Source: Sporosarcina sp. P34 (lineage in GTDB: Bacteria; Bacillota; Bacilli; Bacillales_A; Planococcaceae). From it: 64,000 bases of DNA. The translations under genes were made by a program, and so were the position numbers. Shown one piece after another: positions 32,438 through 41,261 of this stretch; position 1 is the first letter of the stretch; each line of letters begins with the position of its first letter. The stretch is taken from NCBI RefSeq assembly GCF_002743375.1, contig NZ_PDZC01000001.1, forward strand, positions 124,001 through 188,000, given 5' to 3'. The notes beneath the pieces are model-generated. The model ran no database searches. It was not told where the DNA came from and was given only the letters and a program-made list of their open reading frames with translations.

Positions 32438-32929
32438 TTGACTATATTAAATATTGTTAAGCACCCATCATCTATTCTCACGACTCCATGTGAGGAAGTG
32501 ACTGTATTTGATGATGAATTGGGTATCTTACTAGATAATATGCATGAAACGATGATGGAACATGACGGTGTGGGTATAGCTGCTCCACAAGTTGGTAAAT
32601 CGATTCGTGTGGCAATAGTAGACTTCGATGAAGGACAAGATATTATCGAAATGATCAATCCTGTCGTCACAGCAACTGGTGGATCTGAAGTAGAAGTGGA
32701 AGGATGCTTAAGTTTCCCTGGATTGTTCGGAGAAGTAGAGCGCCCTTTCCACGTTAGGATTGAAGCACAAGAACGTAGCGGTAAGTTATATGAATTAGAA
32801 GCAGAAGGCTATGAAGCGCGTGCAATCTTACATGAGATCGATCATTTGAACGGCGTTCTATTTGATAAGAAGATTCAACGTGTCGTCGATCCATCTGAAT
32901 TCGAAGATGAAGAGGAGGATGACGAATGA
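32438..32929 (+). CDS. def: Peptide deformylase
   Basis: Iron/zinc enzyme of 163 residues that removes the formyl group from nascent proteins. Three catalytic motifs are present: '[10 protein letters not shown]' (about residues 44-53), 'EGCLSFPG' with the metal Cys, and 'HEIDHLNG' with the HEXXH helix. The start is TTG at 32438 with GAGGA seven bases upstream; an open frame from 32405 overlaps priA without a ribosome site. It overlaps fmt by 4 bases, so the formylation and deformylation enzymes are coupled. Confidence 0.96.
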   Translation: MTILNIVKHPSSILTTPCEEVTVFDDELGILLDNMHETMMEHDGVGIAAPQVGKSIRVAIVDFDEGQDIIEMINPVVTATGGSEVEVEGCLSFPGLFGEVERPFHVRIEAQERSGKLYELEAEGYEARAILHEIDHLNGVLFDKKIQRVVDPSEFEDEEEDDE

Positions 32930-33864
32930 CAAAAATCATTTTTATGGGGACGCCTGAATTTTCTGTAGGTGTTCTGAAGATGCTATATAATGAAGGATAT
33001 GAGATTCTTGCCGTCGTGACACAACCAGATCGTCCGGTTGGTCGTAAGCGCGTGTTGACTCCACCCCCTGTAAAGGAAGAAGCAGTGCGTTTAGGACTTC
33101 CTATCATTCAGCCTGAGAAGCTAAAAGGCTCCGTAGAGTTGCAAGAAATCCTCGAACTACAACCTGATTTAATAATAACCGCTGCATTCGGTCAATTGCT
33201 TCCGAATGATCTTCTCGAGGCGCCTAAACTCGGTTGTATAAATGTCCATGCTTCTTTATTACCTAACTATCGTGGAGGCGCACCGATTCATCAGGCTGTT
33301 ATCGATGGCCAAAAGGAAACGGGTGTCACGATCATGTACATGGCGGAGAAACTGGATGCAGGTGATATCATTTCACAAGTTACCACTCCGATTGATGAAA
33401 CAGATGATACGGGAACGATGTTTGCAAAACTGTCTGTAGCAGGAACAACATTATTAAAAGAAACATTACCATCGATCATTGAAGGCACGAACGAACGTAT
33501 AGTACAGGATGAGACGCAAGTAACGTTTGCTAGAAACATCTCGAGAGAACAGGAACGAATTGATTGGACAAGTTCAGCTAGATCCATCTATAACCAAGTA
33601 CGGGGGTTGCACCCTTGGCCTGTCGCCTATACAAATTTTGCTGGTGATCAAGTGAAAATTTGGTGGACCCAGTTGGAAGAACTAGTTTCAGATGCACAAC
33701 CTGGAGAAATCATCGGTTTGGAAAAGGACCGTATTATTGTGCAGACAGGTGAAGGAGCATTAGCAATTACCGATTTACAACCAGCAGGAAAAAAACGAAT
33801 GACAGCTACCGTATTCTTAAATGGAATCGGATCCAAATGGCAAGTGGGAGACAGGTTTGAATGA
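32926..33864 (+). CDS. fmt: Methionyl-tRNA formyltransferase
   Basis: Formylates initiator Met-tRNA using 10-formyl-tetrahydrofolate; 312 residues. '[14 protein letters not shown]' opens the Rossmann fold. The catalytic Asn/His/Asp are in '[20 protein letters not shown]' and 'LDAGDIISQ'. The C-terminal OB-fold domain begins near residue 205. It sits between def and rsmB with 4-base overlaps on both sides. Confidence 0.97.
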   Translation: MTKIIFMGTPEFSVGVLKMLYNEGYEILAVVTQPDRPVGRKRVLTPPPVKEEAVRLGLPIIQPEKLKGSVELQEILELQPDLIITAAFGQLLPNDLLEAPKLGCINVHASLLPNYRGGAPIHQAVIDGQKETGVTIMYMAEKLDAGDIISQVTTPIDETDDTGTMFAKLSVAGTTLLKETLPSIIEGTNERIVQDETQVTFARNISREQERIDWTSSARSIYNQVRGLHPWPVAYTNFAGDQVKIWWTQLEELVSDAQPGEIIGLEKDRIIVQTGEGALAITDLQPAGKKRMTATVFLNGIGSKWQVGDRFE

Positions 33865-35201
33865 CAAATTATAAAAAGAAAATTTGGCGCGGTAACGTAC
33901 GTGACGCGGCATTATCCATGTTGATGCAAATTGAAGAAGAGCAAGCGTATAGTAATTTATTGCTTCATAAAACGATTGAAATTTATGATCTTCAACCAAA
34001 AGACCGTGCGTTATTGACGGAATTAACTTACGGTACATTACAACAACAAATGACTTTGGATTATTATTTAGCCCCATTTGTTAGAGGGAAACTACAACCA
34101 TGGGTACGACAGTTACTTCGTCTGTCCGTTTATCAAATCATTTACTTATCTAAAATTCCTGAGCACGCCGTTGTCAATGAAGCAGTGAAGATTGCGAATA
34201 AGCGTGGACACAAAGGTGTTTCATCCATGGTCAATGGTATACTGCGCTCGATTTTGCGTGAAGGCGTACCTTCTTTAGATGAAATAGAAGACCCTGTTAC
34301 TCGTTTATCTATAGAGACAAGTCACCCTGAATGGTTGATCCGAAGATGGATTGAGCAATACGGCATGGAAGAAGCTACCGCTGCGGCAGTTGTCAATAAT
34401 CAGCCACCCATCACGACTGCTCGAATCAATAGAACGAAAACCAATATAGGTGAAGTTATCGGCTTGCTGAAAAAAGAAGGGATCACTGCAATAGCTGGTA
34501 CTCTTTCTGACAGCAGTATCCAAGTAGAGTCAGGTAACCTCGCTTCCACAGAAGTGTTCAAACAAGGTTTGCTGACCATTCAAGACGAGAGTTCTATGCT
34601 TCCGGCTATCGCATTACAAGTGGAGCCAGGTATGCGTGTATTGGACATGTGTGCAGCTCCCGGTGGTAAGACCACACATATTGCAGAACGTATGAAAAAC
34701 GATGGGGAAATTCAAGCTCATGATCTGCACCCCCATAAATTACGATTAATTGAACAAAATGCAGAGCGTCTCGGGTTGACTTCCATTCATACAAATAGTG
34801 GAGATAGCCGAGAGTTATTGAAAACTTATGAACCTCAATCTTTCGACCGGGTGTTAGTGGATGCGCCGTGTAGCGGGCTAGGGGTTATTCGCAGAAAGCC
34901 TGAAATTAAATATAAAAAAACTTTACAAGATATTGAAAATCTGACAGTCATTCAAAAAGAACTACTTGAAGTTGCTTGTCAGTTGGTCAAAAAAGACGGT
35001 CTCTTAGTATACAGTACATGCACGATTGATAAGTCAGAAAACGAAGAGATAGTGGAATGGTTCCTGAGAGAGCAGCCAGACTTTGCACTCGTCCCGCACC
35101 ATATTCAGGAAGATGACAATGAGCCTCGATATTTGCAAATATTACCGCACGACCATCAAACTGACGGTTTCTTTGTAGCGACGTTACAACGAATAAACTA
35201 G
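33861..35201 (+). CDS. rsmB: 16S rRNA (cytosine-967-C5)-methyltransferase RsmB
   Basis: 446-residue SAM-dependent methyltransferase. The N-terminal NusB-like RNA-binding domain covers about residues 1-140; the catalytic domain has '[16 protein letters not shown]' (SAM site), '[19 protein letters not shown]' and '[14 protein letters not shown]' with the two catalytic cysteines. In B. subtilis rlmN lies between rsmB (yloM) and prpC; here the gap is only 28 bp, so rlmN is elsewhere or missing. Confidence 0.95.
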   Translation: MTNYKKKIWRGNVRDAALSMLMQIEEEQAYSNLLLHKTIEIYDLQPKDRALLTELTYGTLQQQMTLDYYLAPFVRGKLQPWVRQLLRLSVYQIIYLSKIPEHAVVNEAVKIANKRGHKGVSSMVNGILRSILREGVPSLDEIEDPVTRLSIETSHPEWLIRRWIEQYGMEEATAAAVVNNQPPITTARINRTKTNIGEVIGLLKKEGITAIAGTLSDSSIQVESGNLASTEVFKQGLLTIQDESSMLPAIALQVEPGMRVLDMCAAPGGKTTHIAERMKNDGEIQAHDLHPHKLRLIEQNAERLGLTSIHTNSGDSRELLKTYEPQSFDRVLVDAPCSGLGVIRRKPEIKYKKTLQDIENLTVIQKELLEVACQLVKKDGLLVYSTCTIDKSENEEIVEWFLREQPDFALVPHHIQEDDNEPRYLQILPHDHQTDGFFVATLQRIN

Positions 35202-35229
35202 TCAGACCAAGTGGAAGGGAGGGTAGCCT

Positions 35230-35988
35230 ATGGAATATGAAATACGGTCAGATACAGGACGAAAGCGAACTGTCAATGAAGATGAAGCCGCCGTATTCGT
35301 TCATCCTGAAAGGCAGACAGTACTTGCAGTCATTGCTGACGGAATGGGCGGTCATAAAGGCGGAGATTACGCCAGTTCCACAGCAGTGCGTATGATAGGC
35401 GAGCGATTCATGTCCGCTGACGAAGAAGTCGTAACGGAGCAGGATTGGATTGACTTGTTGTATGATGCGGTAGTCGATATTAACCAGTTATTGTATACAA
35501 CTGCCCAAGCAGATGCTACGTATAAAGGCATGGGAACTACGCTAGACCTTGCACTACTGTTGGATGATCACTGTGTAGTTTTTCATGTGGGCGACAGCCG
35601 AATATATCAAGTGACAGGCAAAGCGATTCGCCAAATAACAAAGGACCATTCTTTTGTTAATGTGTTGATCGATAGCGGAGAAATTACGGAACAAGAAGCC
35701 GAAGTCCATCCGCAACGGAATTGGATTATGAAAGCGGTCGGTTCAGAGAAATCTATTGTACCTGATCGCTACAAATTTTCGTTATTGTCGCAGTCGTATG
35801 TATTACTTTGTACAGATGGTTTAAGCAATAAAATCGAAAAGGAAACTATGCTCGATATTATGTCGAAGCAAAGTTCTTTAGCAGACAAAGCAGATGAGTT
35901 CATTGCCTTGGCGAACCAGCGTGGTGGGGAAGACAATATTACAGTAATCTTGCTGGCTATACCCGAAATTGAGGTGACCCCGGTATGA
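35230..35988 (+). CDS. prpC: PP2C-type Ser/Thr phosphatase PrpC (Stp)
   Basis: Mn-dependent phosphatase of 252 residues that reverses PrkC phosphorylation. The PP2C metal motifs are intact: 'RTVNEDEAAVF', 'VIADGMGGHKGGDYAS', 'HVGDSRIY', 'LCTDGLSNKIE' and 'GGEDNITVILL'. It is encoded directly before, and overlaps by 4 bases, its antagonist kinase. Confidence 0.96.
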   Translation: MEYEIRSDTGRKRTVNEDEAAVFVHPERQTVLAVIADGMGGHKGGDYASSTAVRMIGERFMSADEEVVTEQDWIDLLYDAVVDINQLLYTTAQADATYKGMGTTLDLALLLDDHCVVFHVGDSRIYQVTGKAIRQITKDHSFVNVLIDSGEITEQEAEVHPQRNWIMKAVGSEKSIVPDRYKFSLLSQSYVLLCTDGLSNKIEKETMLDIMSKQSSLADKADEFIALANQRGGEDNITVILLAIPEIEVTPV

Positions 35989-37979
35989 TTGGAAAACGAA
36001 TCGGTAAGCGATACGAAATTATTCGGGTGATCGGTGACGGAGGTATGTCCAGAGTTTACATGGCGCATGATATCATTCTCGACCGCGATGTAGCGATCAA
36101 GGTATTGCATTATGATTTTTCCAATGAAGATGAATTAAAAAAACGGTTTCAGCGCGAAGCACTTTCTGCTACGAGCCTGACACACCCCAATATTGTAAAT
36201 ATTTTCGATGTCGGTCAAGAAGACGAACTCCATTACTTAGTGATGGAATACATAGCCGGCAAAACACTAAAAGACTATATCCATACCCATGGTGCATTAT
36301 CGGCTGACCATGCTGTGTCTATTATGAAGCAGCTTGTATCTGCCATCTCACACGCTCATCATAACGGTATTATTCATCGTGATATTAAACCTCAAAATAT
36401 TTTGATGAACGGTGAAGATGACGTAAAAATAACAGACTTTGGAATTGCCATGGCTTTAAATTCAACGGCACATACGAAGACAAACTCTGTTATTGGAACT
36501 GTCCATTATCTGTCTCCTGAACAAGCCAGAGGCGGTATGGCTACGAAACGATCAGATATCTATTCACTCGGTATTGTATTTTATGAATTACTGACAGGGG
36601 AGTTGCCGTTTTCAGCGGAGACAGCGGTAGCGATTGCGTTAAAGCATCTGCAAGAAGAAACACCATCCGTCCGTGAGCAGTATCCTGAAATACCTCAAAG
36701 TGTAGAAAACGTCATTTTAAAGGCAACAGCTAAAGATTCATTCTATCGCTACACGACTGCAGATGACATGTATGATGATTTACTAACTGTTTTATCTCCG
36801 GAACGATTGAATGAAAGCAAATTTGCCTTGCCGTTTGATGATGACAAGACAATGGCTATTCCTGTTATTAAAGACGTTGCGAAATCCGCTGTTGTGGCAG
36901 ATACAATGAAAATAGATCCTGTAAAACCCGAATCAGTAGTACCTGTGAAAAAGAAAAAGAAGAAGTGGCCGTATGTAGTAGTGAGTAGTATTCTGCTACT
37001 TGCGTTACTGGCATTCATTTTGGTTATGATGATGAAACCAAAAGAGATTGTCGTACCTGAAGTAGTAGGCGAAGAAGAGCTTGTTGCGACAGAGATACTC
37101 GAAAAAGAGGGCTTTGTTATAGATGAACGTTTTGAAGAGACGTCCGACGAATTCACGGTGGGGCAAGTCATTAAAACAGTACCTCAGGCGGGAAAGAAAC
37201 GTAAAGAGGGAGACGGTGTGAAATTATTTATTAGTGCCGGGAAAGATCCTATGGTACTTAGTGATTACACGGGCCGGAACTTTGAAGCGACTAAACGCTT
37301 TTTAGATGGCTATGGATTTTTACCTATTGAATCAGTGGAAGTCTATTCGGATGAGCCAAAAGGAACAATTCTTAGCCAGCAACCTGAAGCAGATCAGTCT
37401 GTTATTCCCGAGGAAACAGAGTTAATCTTCACGGTAAGTAAAGGCAAAGAGTTACAATCTCTTGATGATTTATCGGGTATGTCTGCAAAACAACTAGAAG
37501 ACTACGCGAAGAAATCTGGCCTAAAGATTCACATTGTCAGTGAGGAACATTCAGATAAAGTGGATAAAGGATATGTCGTTTCTCAGAAACCTTCCAAAGG
37601 AGAAAAAATGGAGAAAGGGGAACGGGTGGATGTCGTAGTTTCGAAAGGGCCTGCATCCAAGCCGATTAAATTGTTGGTGAAGACCGTAATGATCCCGTAT
37701 GACTCTCCTGAAGAATCAACAGATGAAGATGATGAAGGGGAAATAGATTCAGAAACAGACTCGAAACCCCAATTGGAGCCCGTTCCTCAGAAAGTCCAGA
37801 TTTATATACAGGACCGCACACACACGATGAATGATCCTGTCGAGGAATTTGAGATTACAGATGATACGACACGCAAGATTACAATCGAACTTCTTGAAGG
37901 CGAGCGCGGTGGATATAAAATCATGCGTGATCAAACGGTGATTGAAGAGGATAAATTCAACTATACAGATTTAGAATAG
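35985..37979 (+). CDS. prkC: PASTA-domain Ser/Thr kinase PrkC
   Basis: Membrane eukaryotic-like kinase of 664 residues sensing muropeptides/cell-wall state; in B. subtilis it triggers spore germination and wall responses. The kinase domain is residues ~10-270: glycine loop 'GDGGMSRVYMA', Lys39 in 'VAIKVL', catalytic Asp133 in 'HRDIKPQN', and 'DFGIA'. A basic juxtamembrane run precedes one membrane helix (about 328-350). Three PASTA repeats follow (about 355-422, 423-490, 491-558). After them comes a very acidic linker ('EESTDEDDEGEIDSET') and a C-terminal extracellular domain. Confidence 0.96.
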   Translation: MIGKRIGKRYEIIRVIGDGGMSRVYMAHDIILDRDVAIKVLHYDFSNEDELKKRFQREALSATSLTHPNIVNIFDVGQEDELHYLVMEYIAGKTLKDYIHTHGALSADHAVSIMKQLVSAISHAHHNGIIHRDIKPQNILMNGEDDVKITDFGIAMALNSTAHTKTNSVIGTVHYLSPEQARGGMATKRSDIYSLGIVFYELLTGELPFSAETAVAIALKHLQEETPSVREQYPEIPQSVENVILKATAKDSFYRYTTADDMYDDLLTVLSPERLNESKFALPFDDDKTMAIPVIKDVAKSAVVADTMKIDPVKPESVVPVKKKKKKWPYVVVSSILLLALLAFILVMMMKPKEIVVPEVVGEEELVATEILEKEGFVIDERFEETSDEFTVGQVIKTVPQAGKKRKEGDGVKLFISAGKDPMVLSDYTGRNFEATKRFLDGYGFLPIESVEVYSDEPKGTILSQQPEADQSVIPEETELIFTVSKGKELQSLDDLSGMSAKQLEDYAKKSGLKIHIVSEEHSDKVDKGYVVSQKPSKGEKMEKGERVDVVVSKGPASKPIKLLVKTVMIPYDSPEESTDEDDEGEIDSETDSKPQLEPVPQKVQIYIQDRTHTMNDPVEEFEITDDTTRKITIELLEGERGGYKIMRDQTVIEEDKFNYTDLE

Positions 37980-37991
37980 AGGAGGAGTTCG

Positions 37992-38873
37992 ATGGCTGAA
38001 GGCCAAATTCGTAAAGCAATCAGTGGCTTTTATTACGTAGAACATAAAGGGAATTTAATTCAATGTAAAAGCCGGGGCGTTTTTCGATTAAAGAAAATTA
38101 ATCCCTTGGTAGGAGACTTCGTTACGTATGTACCTGACGGAGCCAATGATGCGACGATTACAGATGTCCATGAGAGGAAAAGCGAGTTAGTCAGACCGCC
38201 CATTGCCAATGTAGATCAAGTGTTATTGGTCTTTTCAGTCGTGGAACCCAATATGAGTCTTCGTTTACTCGATCGTTTCTTGACAGTCATTGAATCACAT
38301 CAATTAGAACCCATTTTGTATATTTCTAAAGAAGATCTTGCCAACCCTAATACACTAGAAGAAAATGAAAAAAATCTCGCGTATTATCAACATATCGGTT
38401 ACACTGTTTTGCGTAATGTGGAGAATAAGCATTCATTACTCGAAACACTTCGCCCGTATGTTAGTGGTAAAACTACTGTACTAGCAGGTCAGTCCGGAGT
38501 GGGCAAATCCACGTTATTAAATACGTTATTACCTGAATTACAACTAAAAACCGGTGTGATCTCCGATGCGCTTGGACGGGGGAAACACACTACACGCCAT
38601 GTAGAGTTATTGGAAGTGGCAGATGGCTTAGTAGCCGATACACCTGGGTTTAGTTCTCTCGATTTCGAACATATCGAAAAAGAAGAACTGCGGGATTATT
38701 TTGTGGAAATCTCAGAAGCGGGTGAAGGTTGTAAATTTAGAGGATGTCTTCATGTCAAAGAACCGGGTTGTGCAGTTAAAGCACAAGTTGAAGAAGGAAT
38801 CATTTTGGAAGGTCGCTACGAAAATTACTTACTGTTCTTGCAAGAAATTACCGATAGAAAGCCGAGGTATTGA
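37992..38873 (+). CDS. rsgA: Ribosome small-subunit GTPase RsgA (YloQ/CpgA)
   Basis: Circularly permuted GTPase of 293 residues that assists 30S maturation. An N-terminal OB fold (about 1-65) precedes the GTPase motifs in permuted order: 'YISKEDL' (G4-like), '[17 protein letters not shown]' (G1) and '[12 protein letters not shown]' (G3). The C-terminal zinc finger is '[14 protein letters not shown]'. In B. subtilis it is a PrkC substrate, consistent with operon position. Confidence 0.96.
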   Translation: MAEGQIRKAISGFYYVEHKGNLIQCKSRGVFRLKKINPLVGDFVTYVPDGANDATITDVHERKSELVRPPIANVDQVLLVFSVVEPNMSLRLLDRFLTVIESHQLEPILYISKEDLANPNTLEENEKNLAYYQHIGYTVLRNVENKHSLLETLRPYVSGKTTVLAGQSGVGKSTLLNTLLPELQLKTGVISDALGRGKHTTRHVELLEVADGLVADTPGFSSLDFEHIEKEELRDYFVEISEAGEGCKFRGCLHVKEPGCAVKAQVEEGIILEGRYENYLLFLQEITDRKPRY

Positions 38874-38875
38874 TT

Positions 38876-39544
38876 ATGATAAAAATTGCACCATCTATTT
38901 TAGCCGCAGACTTTGCTAAACTTGGTGAAGAAGTGAACGAAGTAGAAAAAGCAGGAGCCGAACTAATTCACATCGATGTAATGGACGGACATTTTGTGCC
39001 AAATATTACGATGGGTCCCATTGTCGTCGAAGCGTTGCGTCCATTGACGGAGTTACCGCTTGATGTTCATTTGATGATTGAAAATCCGGATGCTTATATC
39101 GAGGATTTTGCGACGGCGGGTGCAGATTATATTACTGTACACGTAGAAGCATGCCCTCACTTGCATAGAACACTACAATTGATTAAATCGACAGGTGCGA
39201 AACCAGGCGTTGTATTGAATCCTCATACACCGATTGAGCAAATCCTGCATGTCCTTGAAGAAATTGATATGGTATTGTTTATGACAGTCAATCCAGGTTT
39301 TGGTGGGCAGTCGTTTATCCATTCCGTCTTACCAAAAGTGAAGCAACTCTCTGATATTATCAAAGAACGAAATCTTTCCATCGAAATCGAGATTGATGGG
39401 GGGATCAACGAAGAAACAATCAAACCTTGTGTGGAAGCGGGTGCGACTATTTTTGTTGCAGGTTCAGCAATCTATGGTAAAGAAGACCGGGCAAAAGCAC
39501 TCCAAGCTATTAAGTCGGCAGGTGAGAGTGTGATGGCGAAATGA
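38876..39544 (+). CDS. rpe: Ribulose-phosphate 3-epimerase
   Basis: Interconverts ribulose-5-phosphate and xylulose-5-phosphate in the pentose phosphate pathway; 222 residues, TIM barrel. '[16 protein letters not shown]', '[16 protein letters not shown]' (metal and catalytic Asp), '[13 protein letters not shown]' and '[11 protein letters not shown]' are intact. ATG 38876 follows GAGG at good spacing; a TTG at 38870 is in frame but overlaps the rsgA stop. It overlaps thiN by 4 bases. Confidence 0.97.
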   Translation: MIKIAPSILAADFAKLGEEVNEVEKAGAELIHIDVMDGHFVPNITMGPIVVEALRPLTELPLDVHLMIENPDAYIEDFATAGADYITVHVEACPHLHRTLQLIKSTGAKPGVVLNPHTPIEQILHVLEEIDMVLFMTVNPGFGGQSFIHSVLPKVKQLSDIIKERNLSIEIEIDGGINEETIKPCVEAGATIFVAGSAIYGKEDRAKALQAIKSAGESVMAK

Positions 39545-40194
39545 AATATGCTATCGTGTGTGCAGCAGGTCCTATAGAGGAAGTAGTTGATCTAGATGAA
39601 TATATTCAAGAAGATACTGTGTACATCGGTGTAGATCGCGGTGCGTTGTATTTATTGGAAAAAGGCATTCAGCCCAATGAAGCAGTTGGTGACTTCGATT
39701 CTGTGACGGACGAACAGTTAAAACAAATTAACTCGAACGTAGAAATTGTCCATCGTGCGAATGAAGACAAAGATGAGACAGACACAGAACTGGCTGTACA
39801 GCGAGCGCTTGCATATGAACCTGATTATATTATTTTGACTGGCGTGACGGGTGGTCGCTTGGATCACTTACAGTCTGCATTGCATTTATTGTATCGTATG
39901 CAAGCGGAAAATCGTAAAGTGAAATTCAAGATACACAATACGACGAATGATATCCGTGTCATGCTTCCTGGCGTGAGACGTGTAAAGAAAGACGCGCGCT
40001 ATCCATACACTTCCTTTTTCTCGTTTGGCCCCGTCGTGACAGGGTTGACGTTGACAGGATTCAAATATGAAACGGTGAATGAACGATTAGAAATGGGTGT
40101 AACACGTTTTACAAGTAATGAAACAGTGGCGGATGTTTGTACTATATCTTTCCGTGAAGGCATATGCTTAATGGTAAGGAGTTCAGATTCCTGA
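39541..40194 (+). CDS. thiN: Thiamine pyrophosphokinase
   Basis: Makes thiamine pyrophosphate directly from thiamine and ATP; 217 residues. '[15 protein letters not shown]' and '[15 protein letters not shown]' hold the catalytic acidic residues, and '[19 protein letters not shown]' is the family signature. Coupled to rpe by a 4-base overlap. spoVM follows 15 bp after, as in B. subtilis. Confidence 0.95.
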   Translation: MKYAIVCAAGPIEEVVDLDEYIQEDTVYIGVDRGALYLLEKGIQPNEAVGDFDSVTDEQLKQINSNVEIVHRANEDKDETDTELAVQRALAYEPDYIILTGVTGGRLDHLQSALHLLYRMQAENRKVKFKIHNTTNDIRVMLPGVRRVKKDARYPYTSFFSFGPVVTGLTLTGFKYETVNERLEMGVTRFTSNETVADVCTISFREGICLMVRSSDS

Positions 40195-40209
40195 AAGGAG
40201 TTGGGGGAT

Positions 40210-40371
40210 TTGCGAGTATACACATTCACGCTTCCGAAGTTTGTCAGTAACATTGTAAGAAAGTGCGCAGTAGCTTTCCAAAAGGACAGCCGTACGAAAA
40301 CAACCGTTGCTGCCAATCCAAAAGCCGCCAAGACAAAAAAACGCAAAAAAGAAAAATCACAAAGCGCCTAA
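40210..40371 (+). CDS. spoVM: SpoVM-like spore coat anchoring peptide with long basic C-terminal extension
   Basis: A TTG start at 40210 lies nine bases after AAAGGAG (40194-40200) and gives 53 residues. Residues 1-26, 'MRVYTFTLPKFVSNIVRKCA' then 'VAFQKD', align without gaps to the 26-residue B. subtilis SpoVM (Y4, T5, LPKF at 8-11, IVR at 15-17, F23, KD at 25-26), including the essential Pro9. SpoVM is an amphipathic helix that recognises the convex forespore membrane and recruits SpoIVA. Here it continues for 27 more residues, rich in Lys and Ala ('KAAKTKKRKKEKSQSA'). The last codons overlap the 5' arm of the terminator. Position between thiN and rpmB is the B. subtilis order. A weak sigma-E-like -10 (CATATGCT, 40161-40168) lies upstream. 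Confidence 0.85.
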   Translation: MRVYTFTLPKFVSNIVRKCAVAFQKDSRTKTTVAANPKAAKTKKRKKEKSQSA

Positions 40372-40397
40372 GAAGGTGCTTTGTGTTTTTTTCTTTT
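40358..40397 (+). terminator. Rho-independent terminator after spoVM
   Basis: CACAAAGCGCCT (40358-40369) pairs with AGGTGCTTTGTG (40374-40385), one G-U or mismatch, followed by T7. The 5' arm is inside the last codons of the spoVM frame. Confidence 0.92.
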
Positions 40398-40405
40398 TTA
40401 GTAAG

Positions 40406-40464
40406 GCAAAAAAGCGCCTTTATGGCAATTCCTCCAACATCTGTCGAGGCTACCCAGGCGCTTT
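40406..40464 (-). terminator. Probable terminator of rpmB (minus strand)
   Basis: On the minus strand AAAGCGCCT (40464-40456) pairs with AGGCGCTTT (40419-40411) across a ~36-nt loop and is followed by a T-rich run. The loop is long, so efficiency is unclear. It converges on the spoVM terminator. Confidence 0.55.
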
Positions 40465-40477
40465 CAGCTTTAGATTA

Positions 40478-40666
40478 TTATACTCGTTGTACTTTGCCTG
40501 ATTTCAAAGCTCTTGCAGATACCCAAACGCGTTTAGGTTTGCCATCGATTAGGATTCTAACTTTTTGAAGGTTAGCGCCCCAAGTGCGCTTGCTAGAGTT
40601 CAAAGCGTGAGAACGAGTGTTTCCAGAACGAGCTTTACGTCCAGTAATAACACATTGTTTAGCCAT
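40478..40666 (-). CDS. rpmB: 50S ribosomal protein L28
   Basis: 62-residue ribosomal protein: '[19 protein letters not shown]', '[11 protein letters not shown]' and '[14 protein letters not shown]' are typical of L28. The single N-terminal Cys and absence of the CxxC pairs indicate a zinc-free form. AGGAGGAAC lies before the start on the minus strand. Orientation opposite to its neighbours matches B. subtilis. Its leader carries a GTGAAT/ATTCAC inverted repeat (40681-40702). Confidence 0.97.
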   Translation of the reverse strand: MAKQCVITGRKARSGNTRSHALNSSKRTWGANLQKVRILIDGKPKRVWVSARALKSGKVQRV

Positions 40667-40724
40667 TTTAGTTCCTCCTCGTGAATTTATTTAGCGATTC
40701 ACGTTACAATTCGCATACCATAGT

Positions 40725-40753
40725 ACTTTATCATAAGCTACGTATCGATGCAA
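40725..40753 (-). promoter_or_regulatory. Sigma-A promoter of rpmB
   Basis: On the minus strand TTGCAT (40753-40748), a 17 bp spacer, then TAAAGT (40730-40725), with TG one base upstream of the -10 (extended form). Confidence 0.65.
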
Positions 40754-40813
40754 CAATTTTTTTTGATACTTTCAAGGTTTTTTCCTTTACACTATATTTT
40801 AACGGTTTCAATA

Positions 40814-40842
40814 CTTTCATTCCTGATGAATTCCCGTATAAT
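40814..40842 (+). promoter_or_regulatory. Sigma-A promoter of yloU-fakA
   Basis: TATAAT at 40837-40842 with a weak -35 (CTTTCA, 40814-40819) at 17 bp. It lies 38 bp before the yloU start. Confidence 0.5.
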
Positions 40843-40880
40843 GTACGTATGATGTGTCTAGAGATGGGAGGAGAAGAGGA

Positions 40881-41243
40881 ATGTCAATCGAACTGAGAAA
40901 TGAGCATGGTACGATAGATATTACAAATGATGTAATTGCGCAAGTGGTCGGAGAGGCTGCGGTCGAATGTTATGGAATTGTGGGGATGGCTTCTCAGCAC
41001 CAAATTCGCGATGGGCTTACAGAAATTCTTCGCAAAGAAAACTATTCTCGTGGCGTGATTGTTCGTAACGAGGGAGATGCATTCCATATCGATATCTACG
41101 TCATCATGAGCTATGGCACGAAAATTACTGAAGTGGCCTATCAAGTACAATCTAAAGTGCAATATATAGTGAAAACCACGTTAGGTTTATCAGTAAGTTC
41201 AATCAATATTTTTGTTCAGGGAGTTCGTGTGACGAACGTGTAA
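40881..41243 (+). CDS. yloU: Asp23/Gls24 family envelope stress protein YloU
   Basis: 120-residue single Asp23-domain protein with 'IDITNDVIAQVVGEAAVECY', 'GIVGMASQH' and the C-terminal 'VSSINIFVQGVRV'. The family has roles in cell-envelope homeostasis; the copy next to fakA is very widely conserved in Firmicutes and its precise job is unknown. ATG 40881 follows a GGAGGAGAAGAGGA tract; an in-frame start at 40854 is less likely. fakA follows after 18 bp. Confidence 0.93.
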   Translation: MSIELRNEHGTIDITNDVIAQVVGEAAVECYGIVGMASQHQIRDGLTEILRKENYSRGVIVRNEGDAFHIDIYVIMSYGTKITEVAYQVQSKVQYIVKTTLGLSVSSINIFVQGVRVTNV

Positions 41244-41261
41244 AAGGAGGCCTTTAAGTCA

